Source: Bog-756 sp963727955 (GTDB lineage: Bacteria > Actinomycetota > Acidimicrobiia > Acidimicrobiales > RAAP-2). From it: 64,000 nt of DNA. Below are positions 1 to 8,890 of the stretch, in pieces. The notes below the pieces were generated by a model. It ran no database searches, was not told where the DNA came from, and saw nothing but the letters and a program-made list of their open reading frames with translations. Position 1 is the stretch's first letter, and each line of letters starts with the position of its first letter. Location of the stretch: NCBI GenBank assembly GCA_963727955.1, contig CAVSII010000001.1, positions 620,001 to 684,000 on the forward strand, read 5' to 3'. The position numbers were made by a program, and so were the translations under genes.

Positions 1-1009
1 CGACCTCCTACGGGACCGGGGCTACCAGTCGGACATCTACTACGGCAACGCCACCCCCGACCGACTCGACGAGGGACTGCCGGTGAGCCGGCTGGGTGAC
101 CGGTCGCCGGGCGGCCGGGTCCTGCTCTACCAGCTGTCGATCGGCAGCGGGGTGGCCGACATCTTCCGCCAACGTAGCGAGCGCAAGTTCGTCAACTACC
201 ACAACATCACGCCGGCCGACCTCATCGAGGGCTGGGCGCCGGCTGTGGGTGAGGAGGTGCGGTGGGGCCGGGCCCAGCTCCGCGACCTGGCCTCCATCAC
301 CGAATTCGCCATCGCCGACTCCACCTTCAACGAACGCGAGCTGCGGGACGCCGGCTACCGGTCGACGACCACGGTGCCACTGCTCATCGACCTCGACGGG
401 TTCGCCGGATCGCCGGATGTGGCCCTGGCCCGGCGCCTGGCCGCCCAGAAGGAACAGGGCGGTGCCGATCTGTTGTTCGTGGGGAAGGTGTCCCCCCACA
501 AGGGCCAGCACGATCTGGTCAAGGCCCTGGCCGCCTATCGGCGCCTCTACGACTCCCGGGCCCGTCTCCACCTGGTGGGGGGAGCCATCAGCGACGAGTA
601 CCGCACGGCTGTGGAGCGGTTCGCCGTCGAACTGGGACTGCTCGACGGACTGGAGATCGCCGGCTCGGTCACCCACGAGGAGCTCATCGCCTACTACGCC
701 GCCGCCGACGCCTTCGTCTGCCTCTCCAACCACGAAGGCTTCTGCGTGCCCCTCCTCGAGGCCATGTTCCATCGTGTGCCCATCGTGGCCTACACCAACA
801 GCGCCGTCCCCGAAACCGTGCAGGGTGCCGGTGTGGTCCTCCCCAACAAGGAGCCGGCCCGGGTGGCGGCTGCCATCGACCGGGTGGTCAACGATGCAAC
901 CCTCCGGTCTGTCCTCGCTGAGGCCGCTTCGGCCCGGGTGACCACCTTCGCCCTGCCCCGGGTGAAGGAGCACTTCGCCACAGCCATCGAGGCAGCCTGC
1001 GCGGCGTGA
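1..1009 (+). CDS. GT-B fold glycosyltransferase (GT4-like), 5' partial
   Basis: The reading frame is open from base 2 with protein-like sequence (DLLRDRGYQSDIYYGNATP), so the true start lies upstream of the window and the GTG at 83 is probably internal. The C-terminal half has the nucleotide-sugar-binding Rossmann domain of group 1 glycosyltransferases: LLFVGKVSPHKGQ, then the EX7E motif in EGFCVPLLEAM, then VPETV. The family transfers a sugar from a nucleotide donor to a lipid or glycan acceptor, usually at the cytoplasmic face of the membrane. A second GT-B gene follows within 65 bp, so the two likely act on the same surface glycan. The donor and acceptor cannot be read from sequence. Confidence 0.85.
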   Translation, partial: DLLRDRGYQSDIYYGNATPDRLDEGLPVSRLGDRSPGGRVLLYQLSIGSGVADIFRQRSERKFVNYHNITPADLIEGWAPAVGEEVRWGRAQLRDLASITEFAIADSTFNERELRDAGYRSTTTVPLLIDLDGFAGSPDVALARRLAAQKEQGGADLLFVGKVSPHKGQHDLVKALAAYRRLYDSRARLHLVGGAISDEYRTAVERFAVELGLLDGLEIAGSVTHEELIAYYAAADAFVCLSNHEGFCVPLLEAMFHRVPIVAYTNSAVPETVQGAGVVLPNKEPARVAAAIDRVVNDATLRSVLAEAASARVTTFALPRVKEHFATAIEAACAA

Positions 1010-1073
1010 CCCGGGCGTCTCGTTCGCACCCGCGGCGTGCGGTGGGGACACCATGGCATGTGGTGGGGACACC

Positions 1074-2372
1074 GTGAAGGTGGCGTTCGTGGTCCCGCGG
1101 TACGGGCCGACCGTGATCGGAGGGGCTGAGTCGGCGGCCCGGGCCTTGGCCGAGCACCTGGTGGCCTACCAGGGTTGGGATGCGGCTGTCCTCACCAGTT
1201 GCGCCGAGGACTTCGTCACCTGGGACGATGTCTTTCCTCCCGGGGAGGAGTCGATCAACGGCGTGCGGGTGGTGCGGTTTCCCGCCAGCGCCGGGCGCCA
1301 CCCGTCGTTCCACCCTCTTTCGGCCTCCCTCCTGGCCGATCCGGCCGGTGCCTCGCAGGCCGACGCCCAAAAGTGGGTCGATCTGCAGGGGCCGGTGGTT
1401 CCCGAGCTGATCTCTGCCGCCCTGGACCTCCGGGTCGACGCCCTCATCTTCTATCCCTACCTCTATTACCCGACGGTTCGCCTCATCGAGCGCGCCCGGG
1501 TGCCCACCGTCCTCCATCCGGCCGCCCACGACGAACCGGCCCTACGCCTCCCCGTCTTTCCCGCGGTGTTCGGTGCGGCCGACGGGTTGGTCTTCCAAAC
1601 CGAGGCCGAACGGGACATCGTCCAGCATCTCTTTCCGGTGGCCACCCATCGTCAGCTCCTGCTGGGACTGGGCGTCGACGACCGGACCGGTGCCCCCGGC
1701 CCGGGCGACGCCTCTTCACCGCGGGGTTCACCGGAGGGCGCTCCCTACCTGATCTGCCTCGGCCGGGTCGACCGGCACAAGGGGACGTCGATGTTGGCCC
1801 GGCTGTTCACGGCCTACAAGGACCGCCACCCCGGTCCCCTCCGACTGGTCCTGGCCGGTCCGGTGGTCGACGTCCCGACCGAGCACCCCGACATCGAGGT
1901 GCTCGGGCCGGTGTCCGACGAGGACAAGTGGAGGCTTTTGGCGGGGGCCACGGCTCTCGTCTCCCCTTCGCCCTGGGAGGCGTTCTCGCTGGTGGTGGCT
2001 GAAGCATGGAGCGCCGGGACCCCGGTGGTGGTCAACGCCGCCTGTGCCGCCACCGTCGAGCACTGCCGCAAGTCGGGTGGGGGACTGACCTTCGGGGGAT
2101 ACGGTGAGTTCGAGGCCGTCCTCGACCTCCTGACCACCGACGGAGGGGTCGGCACCCGGCTGGGGAGGCGGGGCCGTGCCTATGTCGACCGGTGGTTCCG
2201 CTGGCCACGGGTCATCGACCGCTACGCCGCCTTCGTGGAGGACGTGGCGGTCAGGGGCTCGTCCTCAGATTCCCCGTCCCAGCGGGCGCGGCCCGGCCCG
2301 GGCCACGAAATGGACGCCGAGCACGACCGCTCCGGGACGCACCCGGAAGACGCTGTAGTCGCCGACCGGTAG
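1074..2372 (+). CDS. GT-B fold glycosyltransferase (GT4-like)
   Basis: A 432-residue glycosyltransferase with an N-terminal acceptor domain (VKVAFVVPRYGPTVIGGAE, the GG loop of GT4 enzymes) and a C-terminal donor domain (ICLGRVDRHKGTSML, then the EX7E motif in WEAFSLVVAEAWSAGTPVV). I chose GTG 1074 because the family's first beta strand begins there and a GGTGGGG stretch lies just upstream; ATG 1053 would add seven unlikely residues. The short sequence before the start is partly duplicated (GGTGGGGACACC occurs twice). The last 36 codons overlap the 3' end of the convergent membrane glycosyltransferase gene, and that tail is polar and not conserved-looking. It probably works with the preceding gene on a cell-envelope glycan. 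Confidence 0.85.
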   Translation: MKVAFVVPRYGPTVIGGAESAARALAEHLVAYQGWDAAVLTSCAEDFVTWDDVFPPGEESINGVRVVRFPASAGRHPSFHPLSASLLADPAGASQADAQKWVDLQGPVVPELISAALDLRVDALIFYPYLYYPTVRLIERARVPTVLHPAAHDEPALRLPVFPAVFGAADGLVFQTEAERDIVQHLFPVATHRQLLLGLGVDDRTGAPGPGDASSPRGSPEGAPYLICLGRVDRHKGTSMLARLFTAYKDRHPGPLRLVLAGPVVDVPTEHPDIEVLGPVSDEDKWRLLAGATALVSPSPWEAFSLVVAEAWSAGTPVVVNAACAATVEHCRKSGGGLTFGGYGEFEAVLDLLTTDGGVGTRLGRRGRAYVDRWFRWPRVIDRYAAFVEDVAVRGSSSDSPSQRARPGPGHEMDAEHDRSGTHPEDAVVADR

Positions 2373-4064
2373 CGCGGTCGACACCGGCCTGGCCTGGTGG
2401 TGGGCGATGAGGGTGGTCAATCCGGGAAGAGAGGGCGACGCCACCAGGAGTACCGAGCCGGACGGCCCGACAGCCACCGTGTCTCCGCTGGCGTAATAGA
2501 GGGAGCCGTGCAACTCGTTGTAGAGGAGCAGGTTGGGATGGATGAGGGCGATCCGGTCGCCGGGGAGGGACCAGCCGGCGTTGCGGTAGATGTTGGCCCC
2601 ACCGTCGACGGTGTCGAAGACCACGACGTCGCCCGACCGGACCTGGGGGCCGAGGGTGACCAGGGCGGTGTCGACGGCGTCGGCGGCGCGGATGGCGGGA
2701 CGGGTGTCGGCGTACGGTGCCTGGTAGCGAGGCTGGACCAGCCACACGCCGTTGGAGGCCAACAGTTTCTGGGGGAGGACACCGTTGCCGTCCAGAAACC
2801 GTTGGGTACCGGTGGCCAGCACCAGCACCACACCGAGCGAGGTGACGACCAGCCAGGCTCGGGAGGGGCGCCGACCCGGCGCCGACTTTCGGTTGAGGCA
2901 GCCGAGAGGGAGGAGGAGGAGGATGACCGCCGCAGGCAGGTAGGCCAGGAGATAGCCACCCTTGGCGAACTCGACCAGGGTCACCAGCAGCACCGGCGGA
3001 ATGATGGCGGCAGCCAGGATGACCGAGCGCAGCTGGTACCACGGTCGCCGATGCATCCCCACCCCGCGGGAGCCTCCGTCCTCGGACCACGCCGACCACA
3101 TGCGGTCCGTCTCGCCGGTGGGCAGCAGGGCCCGTACCGCCAGCGCCAGTCCGGCCAGAACGGTGAGGACGGCCAGCGGAGCGAGGCAGACGACGGTGTA
3201 GCCGGCGAAAGTCCCGAAGTTGAGGGCGCCGGAGGACCAGTGGACGAAGATCGATGAGGCCTGGGCCGCGCCGTTCGTCTCGATGCGGGTGGCCCGCGCC
3301 CAGGCGGCGAAGCCGCCAGGCTGACTGAGCGATAGAGGCACCAACCACACGGCCACCGCGGCGGCACCGGCCACGATGGTGGCGGCCAACTGGCTCCATC
3401 GTCGGGTCGAGGCCACCACGGCGATGAGAGCCAGCACGGCGAACGACTCGATGATCGACTGACGGAAACCGGTCAGCAGACCGAGAGCGACGGCTGCGGC
3501 CAGTCCGTGCCAACTGCCCGGCCGGGCCCGCCAGGCCAGGATGATGAGGAGCGGACAGGCGACCAGGTCGAAGGAGTAGGTGGCCACGATCGATCCGCTG
3601 AACCAGGCGAACGGACAGGTGGCCACCACCAGTCCCGCGGCCACACCGACCCAGGGTCCGCCGAGGTCCCGGCCGGCGACGACGGTCAGGCCGGCGGCCA
3701 CTGCCGAGGCCAGCGCCGCCACCAGCACCAGGCTGTGGATGGTTCCCACTCCGGTAACGGCATGGACCAAGCGGCCGGCCATCACGTAGAGCCAGTAGCC
3801 GGGAGGCTGGGGCCGCCCGTGAGTGACATCGAAATGGTCGACAGCCGCCGCGTACTGGGCGGAGTCCCAGTCGGTCGGCCCGTTGGCCGCCGTGGCCAGC
3901 CGCAGGACCAGGGTGGCCAGGGCAACCAGCACCGGAGCGGCCAGCCCGCTCCGTGACTGCCGTTCTCGTCGCCGCTCGATGCGGGTCAAGGTCGGCGGCG
4001 CAACCTGTACCGGCCGGGGGGCTTCGGACACGGAGCGGGGCGCCGTCGTCGCCACAGAGTCCAT
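2265..4064 (-). CDS. membrane glycosyltransferase, ArnT/PMT-like (GT39/GT83 type)
   Basis: A 599-residue polytopic membrane protein with about ten hydrophobic helices between residues 45 and 440. After the first helix comes an acidic extracytoplasmic loop (ANGPTDWDSAQYAAAVDHF, then GRPQPPGYWLYV), the arrangement seen in polyprenyl-phosphate-sugar-dependent glycosyltransferases of the GT-C fold, where the acidic residue is catalytic. The C-terminal 150 residues form a soluble outer domain. Such enzymes move a sugar from a polyprenyl phosphate carrier to a lipid, protein or polysaccharide outside the membrane. The gene is convergent with the GT4 pair and overlaps it by 108 bp. A TACCCT element lies 5 nt before its ATG. 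Function at family level only. Confidence 0.75.
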   Translation of the reverse strand: MDSVATTAPRSVSEAPRPVQVAPPTLTRIERRRERQSRSGLAAPVLVALATLVLRLATAANGPTDWDSAQYAAAVDHFDVTHGRPQPPGYWLYVMAGRLVHAVTGVGTIHSLVLVAALASAVAAGLTVVAGRDLGGPWVGVAAGLVVATCPFAWFSGSIVATYSFDLVACPLLIILAWRARPGSWHGLAAAVALGLLTGFRQSIIESFAVLALIAVVASTRRWSQLAATIVAGAAAVAVWLVPLSLSQPGGFAAWARATRIETNGAAQASSIFVHWSSGALNFGTFAGYTVVCLAPLAVLTVLAGLALAVRALLPTGETDRMWSAWSEDGGSRGVGMHRRPWYQLRSVILAAAIIPPVLLVTLVEFAKGGYLLAYLPAAVILLLLPLGCLNRKSAPGRRPSRAWLVVTSLGVVLVLATGTQRFLDGNGVLPQKLLASNGVWLVQPRYQAPYADTRPAIRAADAVDTALVTLGPQVRSGDVVVFDTVDGGANIYRNAGWSLPGDRIALIHPNLLLYNELHGSLYYASGDTVAVGPSGSVLLVASPSLPGLTTLIAHHQARPVSTALPVGDYSVFRVRPGAVVLGVHFVARAGPRPLGRGI

Positions 4065-4069
4065 GATTC

Positions 4070-4075
4070 AGGGTA
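4070..4075 (-). promoter_or_regulatory. candidate -10 element (TACCCT) of the membrane glycosyltransferase gene
   Basis: Read on the minus strand, TACCCT is followed by 5 nt and the ATG at 4064. This is close to the leaderless arrangement seen at several other genes in the window. No convincing -35 element is visible. The rest of the 229-bp divergent gap holds a TAGCCT at 4254-4259 that could serve the + strand gene. Confidence 0.35.
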
Positions 4076-4293
4076 CCGAGGCCGGACCGGTCGAACGGGG
4101 CATACCCGAACGGCCGCCTCCATACCTCGCCCATCAGGGGGAACGCTCGACTTCCGAACCTCGATTCAGTTCCGGGGCCGATCGGTCGATAGAGGGAACG
4201 GGTAATGCCGCCCTGCGAGGGCGCTGGTCCGCGGTGCGACTCCCCGGCGCCAGTAGCCTCCGCCACTCCGGCCCATTGCAGAGGAGCAGCCGC

Positions 4294-6615
4294 ATGGACA
4301 GAGCACATGACGTAACGCGGATCGAGCGACATCCGGACGGCGGAGAGCGGGGGAAGCGTTGCGATCATGGCGGAACACGTCGCGGAACTCGTCTCGGAAT
4401 TCGTCACGGAGCGGTGGCCGCGCTGGCTGGCTTGATGGTCCTGGCCATGGCCGGCGTGCTGCCCGGCGTGGCTGCGCCGGCCGCATCGGCCACGGCCTCG
4501 GTCGCCCACGTGGCCCCCTTGCCATTGCAAGAGACGTGGTCGCAGACACTGCCGGACGGCGGGAACCCGGTGGCCCAGAGCTCGCCCAGCGAGGCCACCC
4601 TCGATGGTGGTGGCCCGTCAGTGGTGGTGGGGGACCGCGCCGGCAACCTGTGGGCCTTTCATCTCTCCAACGGGACGGCGGTCCGGGGATGGCCGGCCCA
4701 CACCGATGCCCCCATCGACTCAACTGCGTCGGCCACACCCAACGGTTCCGGTACCGACACGGTATTCGTGGGGGCCGGAAACGCCTTCAACAACTCTCGG
4801 GTGGGCGGGTACTACGCCTTCAGCGATGCGGGATCCGAGATCTGGCATCAGAACGCCTCCGATTCCCTCGGCAACTACGGGGTCCAAGCGGGGCTGTCGG
4901 TGGGGAATATCGGCGGTGTCAAGGGCGTGGTGGCCCCCTCACTGGGCGCGCTGGAGTACGCCATGAACGCCTCGACCGGCTCGGTGCTCCCGGGGTGGCC
5001 CTTCATCACCGCAGACAGCGGGTTCACCACCCCGTCGCTGGCCGATCTGTACGGCAACGGCCAGACCGAGATCATCCAGGGCGGTGATTCCTCGCCGGGC
5101 CTGAACTACACGGCCGGCGGCCACCTTCGCATCCTGGGCGGGGGCGGCAACCTGCTCTGTGACTACAACACCAACCAGACGGTCGACTCGTCGACCGCGG
5201 TGGGCAACTTTCTGGCCGGAGGCCAGGCGGGCATCGCCTTCGGCACCGGCAACTATTACTCCGGAGCTTCGGACACCGATACCCTGTTCGCCTCGGATTC
5301 CCACTGCAACATCGTCTGGCGCACCAATCTGGGCGGGAACACCGCGTCCAGCCCCGCCCTGGGCGACATCCAGGGCAACGGCAACGTCGAGGTTCTCGAG
5401 GGAGTGGACACCGGTTCCAGCGGACTGGTGTGGGCTCTCAACGGGGCAAACGGGGCCCCGCTTCCCGGTTGGCCCAAGGCCACGCCGGGTCGGATCATCG
5501 GCGGCGTGGTCAGCGCCGACCTCACCGGAGGTGGCTACAACGACATCCTGGTCCCGACCACCGAGGGCCTGGTCATCTTCGACGGACGGAGCGGTCAGCA
5601 GGTGGCCACTCTGGGCAGCGGCACCCTGGCCCTCCAGAACTCGCCCATGGTCAGCATCGACCCCAACGGGACGATCGGGATCACGATCGCCGGTTACAAC
5701 GATGCCAGCCAGGGAACCATCGAGCACTGGGAGGTCGTCGGCTCTCAAGGTCGCTCGTTGGGCCAGCGCTCCTGGCCCATGTTCCACCAGAACCCGCAGT
5801 TGACCGGATGGCTGGACCAGAACCCCCCGGGCCAGCTCAATGAACCGATGGTGGGCATGGCCGTCACCGGCAACGGAGCGGGCTACTGGAACGTGGCCTC
5901 CGACGGAGGCATCTTCTCCTTCGGCAACGCCCATTTCCACGGTTCGACAGGGAACATCCGTCTCAATAAACCGGTGGTGGGCATGGCCGCCACGTCGGAC
6001 AGCAACGGCTACTGGCTGGTGGCCTCCGACGGCGGGCTGTTCGCCTTCGGTGACGCCCGTTTCCACGGCTCGACAGGGAACATACGACTCAATAAACCGG
6101 TGGTGGGGATGGCGCCCACCCCCGACGGCAACGGCTACTGGTTAGTGGCCTCCGACGGTGGCATCTTCGCCTTCGGCGATGCCCGTTTCTACGGCTCGAC
6201 CGGCAACATCCATCTCAACCAACCGGTGGTGGGCATGGCTGCCACCCCCGACGGCAAGGGCTACTGGCTGGTGGCGGCCGACGGTGGCGTCTTCTCCTTC
6301 GGCGACGCCCACTTCTACGGGTCCACCGGCAACATCCGGCTCAACCAACCGGTAGTGGGGATGGCCGCCACGCCCGATGGGCACGGGTACTGGTTCGTGG
6401 CCTCCGACGGTGGCATCTTCTCCTTCGGCGACGCCCACTTCCACGGCTCGACCGGCAACATCCGACTCAACAAGCCGGTGGTGGGCATGGCCTCCAACCG
6501 GGGCACCGGCTACTGGCTGGTGGCCTCCGACGGTGGCATCTTCTCCTTCGGCGACGCCCCGTTCTACGGATCGATGCCCGAGGTGTTCGCCAAGGCGGCG
6601 GAAGGCTCCGATTGA
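4294..6615 (+). CDS. secreted FG-GAP/propeller-like protein with six C-terminal 42-residue repeats
   Basis: A 773-residue exported protein. ATG 4294 is chosen because GAGGAG lies 7-12 nt upstream. Residues 1-38 are basic and polar, 39-60 form a hydrophobic signal segment, and an A-S-A cleavage site follows near residue 66. Residues 80-510 contain repeated beta-strand units with Asp/Gly-rich turns (SLADLYGNGQTEIIQGG, ALGDIQGNGNVEVLEGVD, SADLTGGGYNDILVPT), resembling FG-GAP/VCBS or PQQ-type propeller blades. From residue 530 onward come six copies of a repeat starting GYWLVASDGGIF and ending PVVGMAATPDG. No enzymatic motif is visible. The next secreted gene carries the same C-terminal repeat, so the repeat may be a shared surface-binding or attachment module. 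Function unknown. Confidence 0.8.
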   Translation: MDRAHDVTRIERHPDGGERGKRCDHGGTRRGTRLGIRHGAVAALAGLMVLAMAGVLPGVAAPAASATASVAHVAPLPLQETWSQTLPDGGNPVAQSSPSEATLDGGGPSVVVGDRAGNLWAFHLSNGTAVRGWPAHTDAPIDSTASATPNGSGTDTVFVGAGNAFNNSRVGGYYAFSDAGSEIWHQNASDSLGNYGVQAGLSVGNIGGVKGVVAPSLGALEYAMNASTGSVLPGWPFITADSGFTTPSLADLYGNGQTEIIQGGDSSPGLNYTAGGHLRILGGGGNLLCDYNTNQTVDSSTAVGNFLAGGQAGIAFGTGNYYSGASDTDTLFASDSHCNIVWRTNLGGNTASSPALGDIQGNGNVEVLEGVDTGSSGLVWALNGANGAPLPGWPKATPGRIIGGVVSADLTGGGYNDILVPTTEGLVIFDGRSGQQVATLGSGTLALQNSPMVSIDPNGTIGITIAGYNDASQGTIEHWEVVGSQGRSLGQRSWPMFHQNPQLTGWLDQNPPGQLNEPMVGMAVTGNGAGYWNVASDGGIFSFGNAHFHGSTGNIRLNKPVVGMAATSDSNGYWLVASDGGLFAFGDARFHGSTGNIRLNKPVVGMAPTPDGNGYWLVASDGGIFAFGDARFYGSTGNIHLNQPVVGMAATPDGKGYWLVAADGGVFSFGDAHFYGSTGNIRLNQPVVGMAATPDGHGYWFVASDGGIFSFGDAHFHGSTGNIRLNKPVVGMASNRGTGYWLVASDGGIFSFGDAPFYGSMPEVFAKAAEGSD
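5881..6615 (+). repeat. 126-bp / 42-residue coding tandem repeats, six units (first gene)
   Basis: Units begin at 5881, 6007, 6133, 6259, 6385 and 6508. Each encodes the pattern GYW-VASDGG-FxFGDA-F-GSTGNI-LN-PVVGMA. The fifth unit is one codon short and the last is truncated. DNA copies differ at many third positions, so this array is older than the one in the neighbouring gene. Confidence 0.9.
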
Positions 6616-6803
6616 GGTCGCCGGTGGCCGGTCGGCCGGACGTCAGCCGGCAATAAGCAGCGTCGGACCGACACTGAGCAGGGCCTGGTCTGGGTCGAGT
6701 GAGGTCGAGGTGAGACGTCGAGTGGGGTCGCCAGTGGGGTCGGGGTGGGTCGGGATGATACAGAGTCCACCGGACACCAAGAGGGCCGCACTACGGTGAC
6801 CCA

Positions 6804-6851
6804 CCGAGGTGCGTGAGGTGTCGAAGCCCGAGGTGCGTGAGGTGTCGAAGC
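6804..6851 (+). repeat. 24-bp direct repeat at the start of the SpoIID-like gene
   Basis: Two exact adjacent copies of a 24-bp unit lie at 6804-6827 and 6828-6851. They encode a duplicated EVREVSK peptide and each contains in-frame GTG codons, so the true start codon is ambiguous by eight residues. Confidence 0.85.
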
Positions 6852-8884
6852 GATCGAGGGCAGAAGGCGCCCGGGTCCGTCGTGGCACGGGAATCGGGGT
6901 GCGTCTGGCGGTTGCCGCCGTGGTGTGCACGATGGCATCGGCGGTCGGGGTGGTCGTTCTGGCTGCGCCCGCCTCGGCCTATCCCTCGACCACCGTGTCC
7001 TTCGAGGGCCACGGATGGGGATACGGCCAGGGGATGGGCCAGTGGGGTGCACTCGGGTACGCCCTCGGGGGGACCGGGTACGCCTCCATCCTCGACCACT
7101 TCTATGGCGGCACCAGCCTGAGCACCCTGACATCGGGCCAGGAGTCGACCGACGTGCGGGTAGCACTTACCGAAAACGACGACAATTCGGTCATCGTGAC
7201 CTCCGGATCGCCCTTCTCCGTGGCCGGATCATCGATCAGTGTGTCCGGCAGGCAGGCCGTCTTTATGAATCCGAGCGGCGGCGGGTGGCAGGTGTTCGTC
7301 GGCTCGGGCTGTGCCGGCCCCTGGACATTGCGGGGCACTCTGACCAACCCGACCGCCGTCCCCAGTTCCGACCCCGGCCTCGGCGACCCGGCTACCGCCA
7401 CCGACGCTCTCCAGCTGTGCCAGAACGGCGGCAACCTGACCGTCAGGGGATCGATCGAGGCGACCTACAACTCGGACGGTGCCGCCCGCACGGTCAACAT
7501 CCTCCCCCTCGAGCAGTACGTGGCCGGCGTGGTCCCCAACGAGTCGCCGGCGGGGTGGGGGACCCTGGGCGTGGCCGGTCCCCAGGGGCAACCCTGGGGA
7601 TTCCAGGAGCTGGAGGCCCAGGCGGTGGCGGCCCGCTCCTACGTGATGGCCAATCCGGGGTCCTATGGCGGGTACGCCGACACGTGCGACCTCGACTGTC
7701 AGACCTACCGTGGGACCCGCAACGAGAGCGCCATCACCGACCTGGCCGTCACCGACACAGCAGGGCGCGTCATGGAGTTCCCCGGGGGCCGGGTGGCCAC
7801 CACCCAATACTCGTCGTCCACCGGTGGCTACACCGCCCCTGGCCTCTTTCCGGCCGTGGCCGACACCGGCGACGCCGTGTGCGTTCCCGACGCCTGCAAC
7901 CCCAATCACACCTGGACCAGGTCGGTGGCGGTCTCCTCCATCGAGGCGGCCTGGCCCCAGTTGGGCTCCCTCGAGTCGATCAGTATCACCGGACGCAACG
8001 GCTACGGCGAGTGGGGCGGCCGGGTGACGGCTATGACCCTCATCGGCTCGGCTCACAGTGTGTCGCTGACCGGCCAGCAGTTCGCCGCCGGCGTGGGCCT
8101 GTTGTCCGACTGGTTCACCACCAACGCCACCCTCGGGGCCGCGGCCGTGGGAATGACGGCCGGCCCGGGCCAGGCCGGCTACTGGCTGGTCGCCTCCAAC
8201 GGTGACGTGGCCGACTTCGGGTCGGCCAGCTTCGAGGGGTCTGCTGCCACACTGGTCCTGGCTCGCCCTGTGGTGGGAATGGCCGCCACCCCCGACGGCC
8301 ACGGCTACTGGCTGGTGGCCTCCGACGGCGGGGTGTTCAGTTACGGCGACGCCCACTTCTACGGCTCCACCGGCAACATCACCCTCAACAAACCGGTGGT
8401 GGGAATGGCCGCCACCCCCGACGGCCACGGCTACTGGCTGGTGGCCTCCGACGGCGGGGTGTTCAGTTACGGCGTCGCCCACTTCTACGGCTCCACCGGC
8501 AACATCACCCTCAACAAACCGGTGGTGGGGATGGCCGCCACCCCCGACGGCCACGGCTACTGGCTGGTGGCCTCCGACGGCGGGGTGTTCAGTTACGGCG
8601 ACGCCCACTTCTACGGCTCCACCGGCAACATCACCCTCAACAAACCGGTGGTGGGGATGGCCGCCACCCCCGACGGCCACGGCTACTGGCTGGTGGCCTC
8701 CGACGGCGGGGTGTTCAGCTTCGGCGATGCCCGCTTCCACGGGTCGACCGGCGGCATCGTGCTCAACAAACCGGTGGTGGGAATGGCTGCGGCCGCAGGG
8801 GGCAACGGCTACTGGCTGGTGGCTTCGGACGGGGGGCTCTTCTCGTTCGGGGACGCCCGCTTCTTCGGTTCGGCCGCGGGGTAG
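6809..8884 (+). CDS. secreted SpoIID/LytB-domain protein with six C-terminal 42-residue repeats
   Basis: A 691-residue exported protein. A signal segment spans about residues 31-54 with an A-S-A cleavage site at 55-57. The SpoIID/LytB domain runs to about residue 440 and shows HGWGYGQGMGQWGA near the mature N-terminus (most family members have HGxGMSQYGA), then PLEQYVAGVVPNE, ELEAQAVAARSYVM and TQYSSSTGG. SpoIID proteins are lytic transglycosylases acting on peptidoglycan; LytB-type relatives modify amidases. From residue 457 come six copies of the GYWLVASDGG repeat also found in the preceding gene. The gene sits between two surface-associated genes, only 6 bp before the next, implying one transcript. 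The start could be GTG 6809 or a later GTG in the duplicated segment. Confidence 0.85.
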   Translation: MREVSKPEVREVSKRSRAEGARVRRGTGIGVRLAVAAVVCTMASAVGVVVLAAPASAYPSTTVSFEGHGWGYGQGMGQWGALGYALGGTGYASILDHFYGGTSLSTLTSGQESTDVRVALTENDDNSVIVTSGSPFSVAGSSISVSGRQAVFMNPSGGGWQVFVGSGCAGPWTLRGTLTNPTAVPSSDPGLGDPATATDALQLCQNGGNLTVRGSIEATYNSDGAARTVNILPLEQYVAGVVPNESPAGWGTLGVAGPQGQPWGFQELEAQAVAARSYVMANPGSYGGYADTCDLDCQTYRGTRNESAITDLAVTDTAGRVMEFPGGRVATTQYSSSTGGYTAPGLFPAVADTGDAVCVPDACNPNHTWTRSVAVSSIEAAWPQLGSLESISITGRNGYGEWGGRVTAMTLIGSAHSVSLTGQQFAAGVGLLSDWFTTNATLGAAAVGMTAGPGQAGYWLVASNGDVADFGSASFEGSAATLVLARPVVGMAATPDGHGYWLVASDGGVFSYGDAHFYGSTGNITLNKPVVGMAATPDGHGYWLVASDGGVFSYGVAHFYGSTGNITLNKPVVGMAATPDGHGYWLVASDGGVFSYGDAHFYGSTGNITLNKPVVGMAATPDGHGYWLVASDGGVFSFGDARFHGSTGGIVLNKPVVGMAAAAGGNGYWLVASDGGLFSFGDARFFGSAAG
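8177..8881 (+). repeat. 126-bp coding tandem repeats, six units, three nearly identical in DNA
   Basis: Units begin at 8177, 8303, 8429, 8555, 8681 and 8807. The units at 8303, 8429 and 8555 differ by only one or two bases: a GAC-to-GTC change gives GVAHF instead of GDAHF in the middle copy, plus one third-position change. This near identity points to recent duplication or gene conversion. Confidence 0.92.
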
Positions 8885-8890
8885 CCCGCG

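Noticed and set aside
2251..4530. A 759-codon minus-strand frame overlapping the membrane glycosyltransferase
   Set aside because: The sense frame 2265-4064 encodes a coherent membrane enzyme; this frame gives Arg/Pro/Gly-rich nonsense, typical of GC-driven spurious frames.
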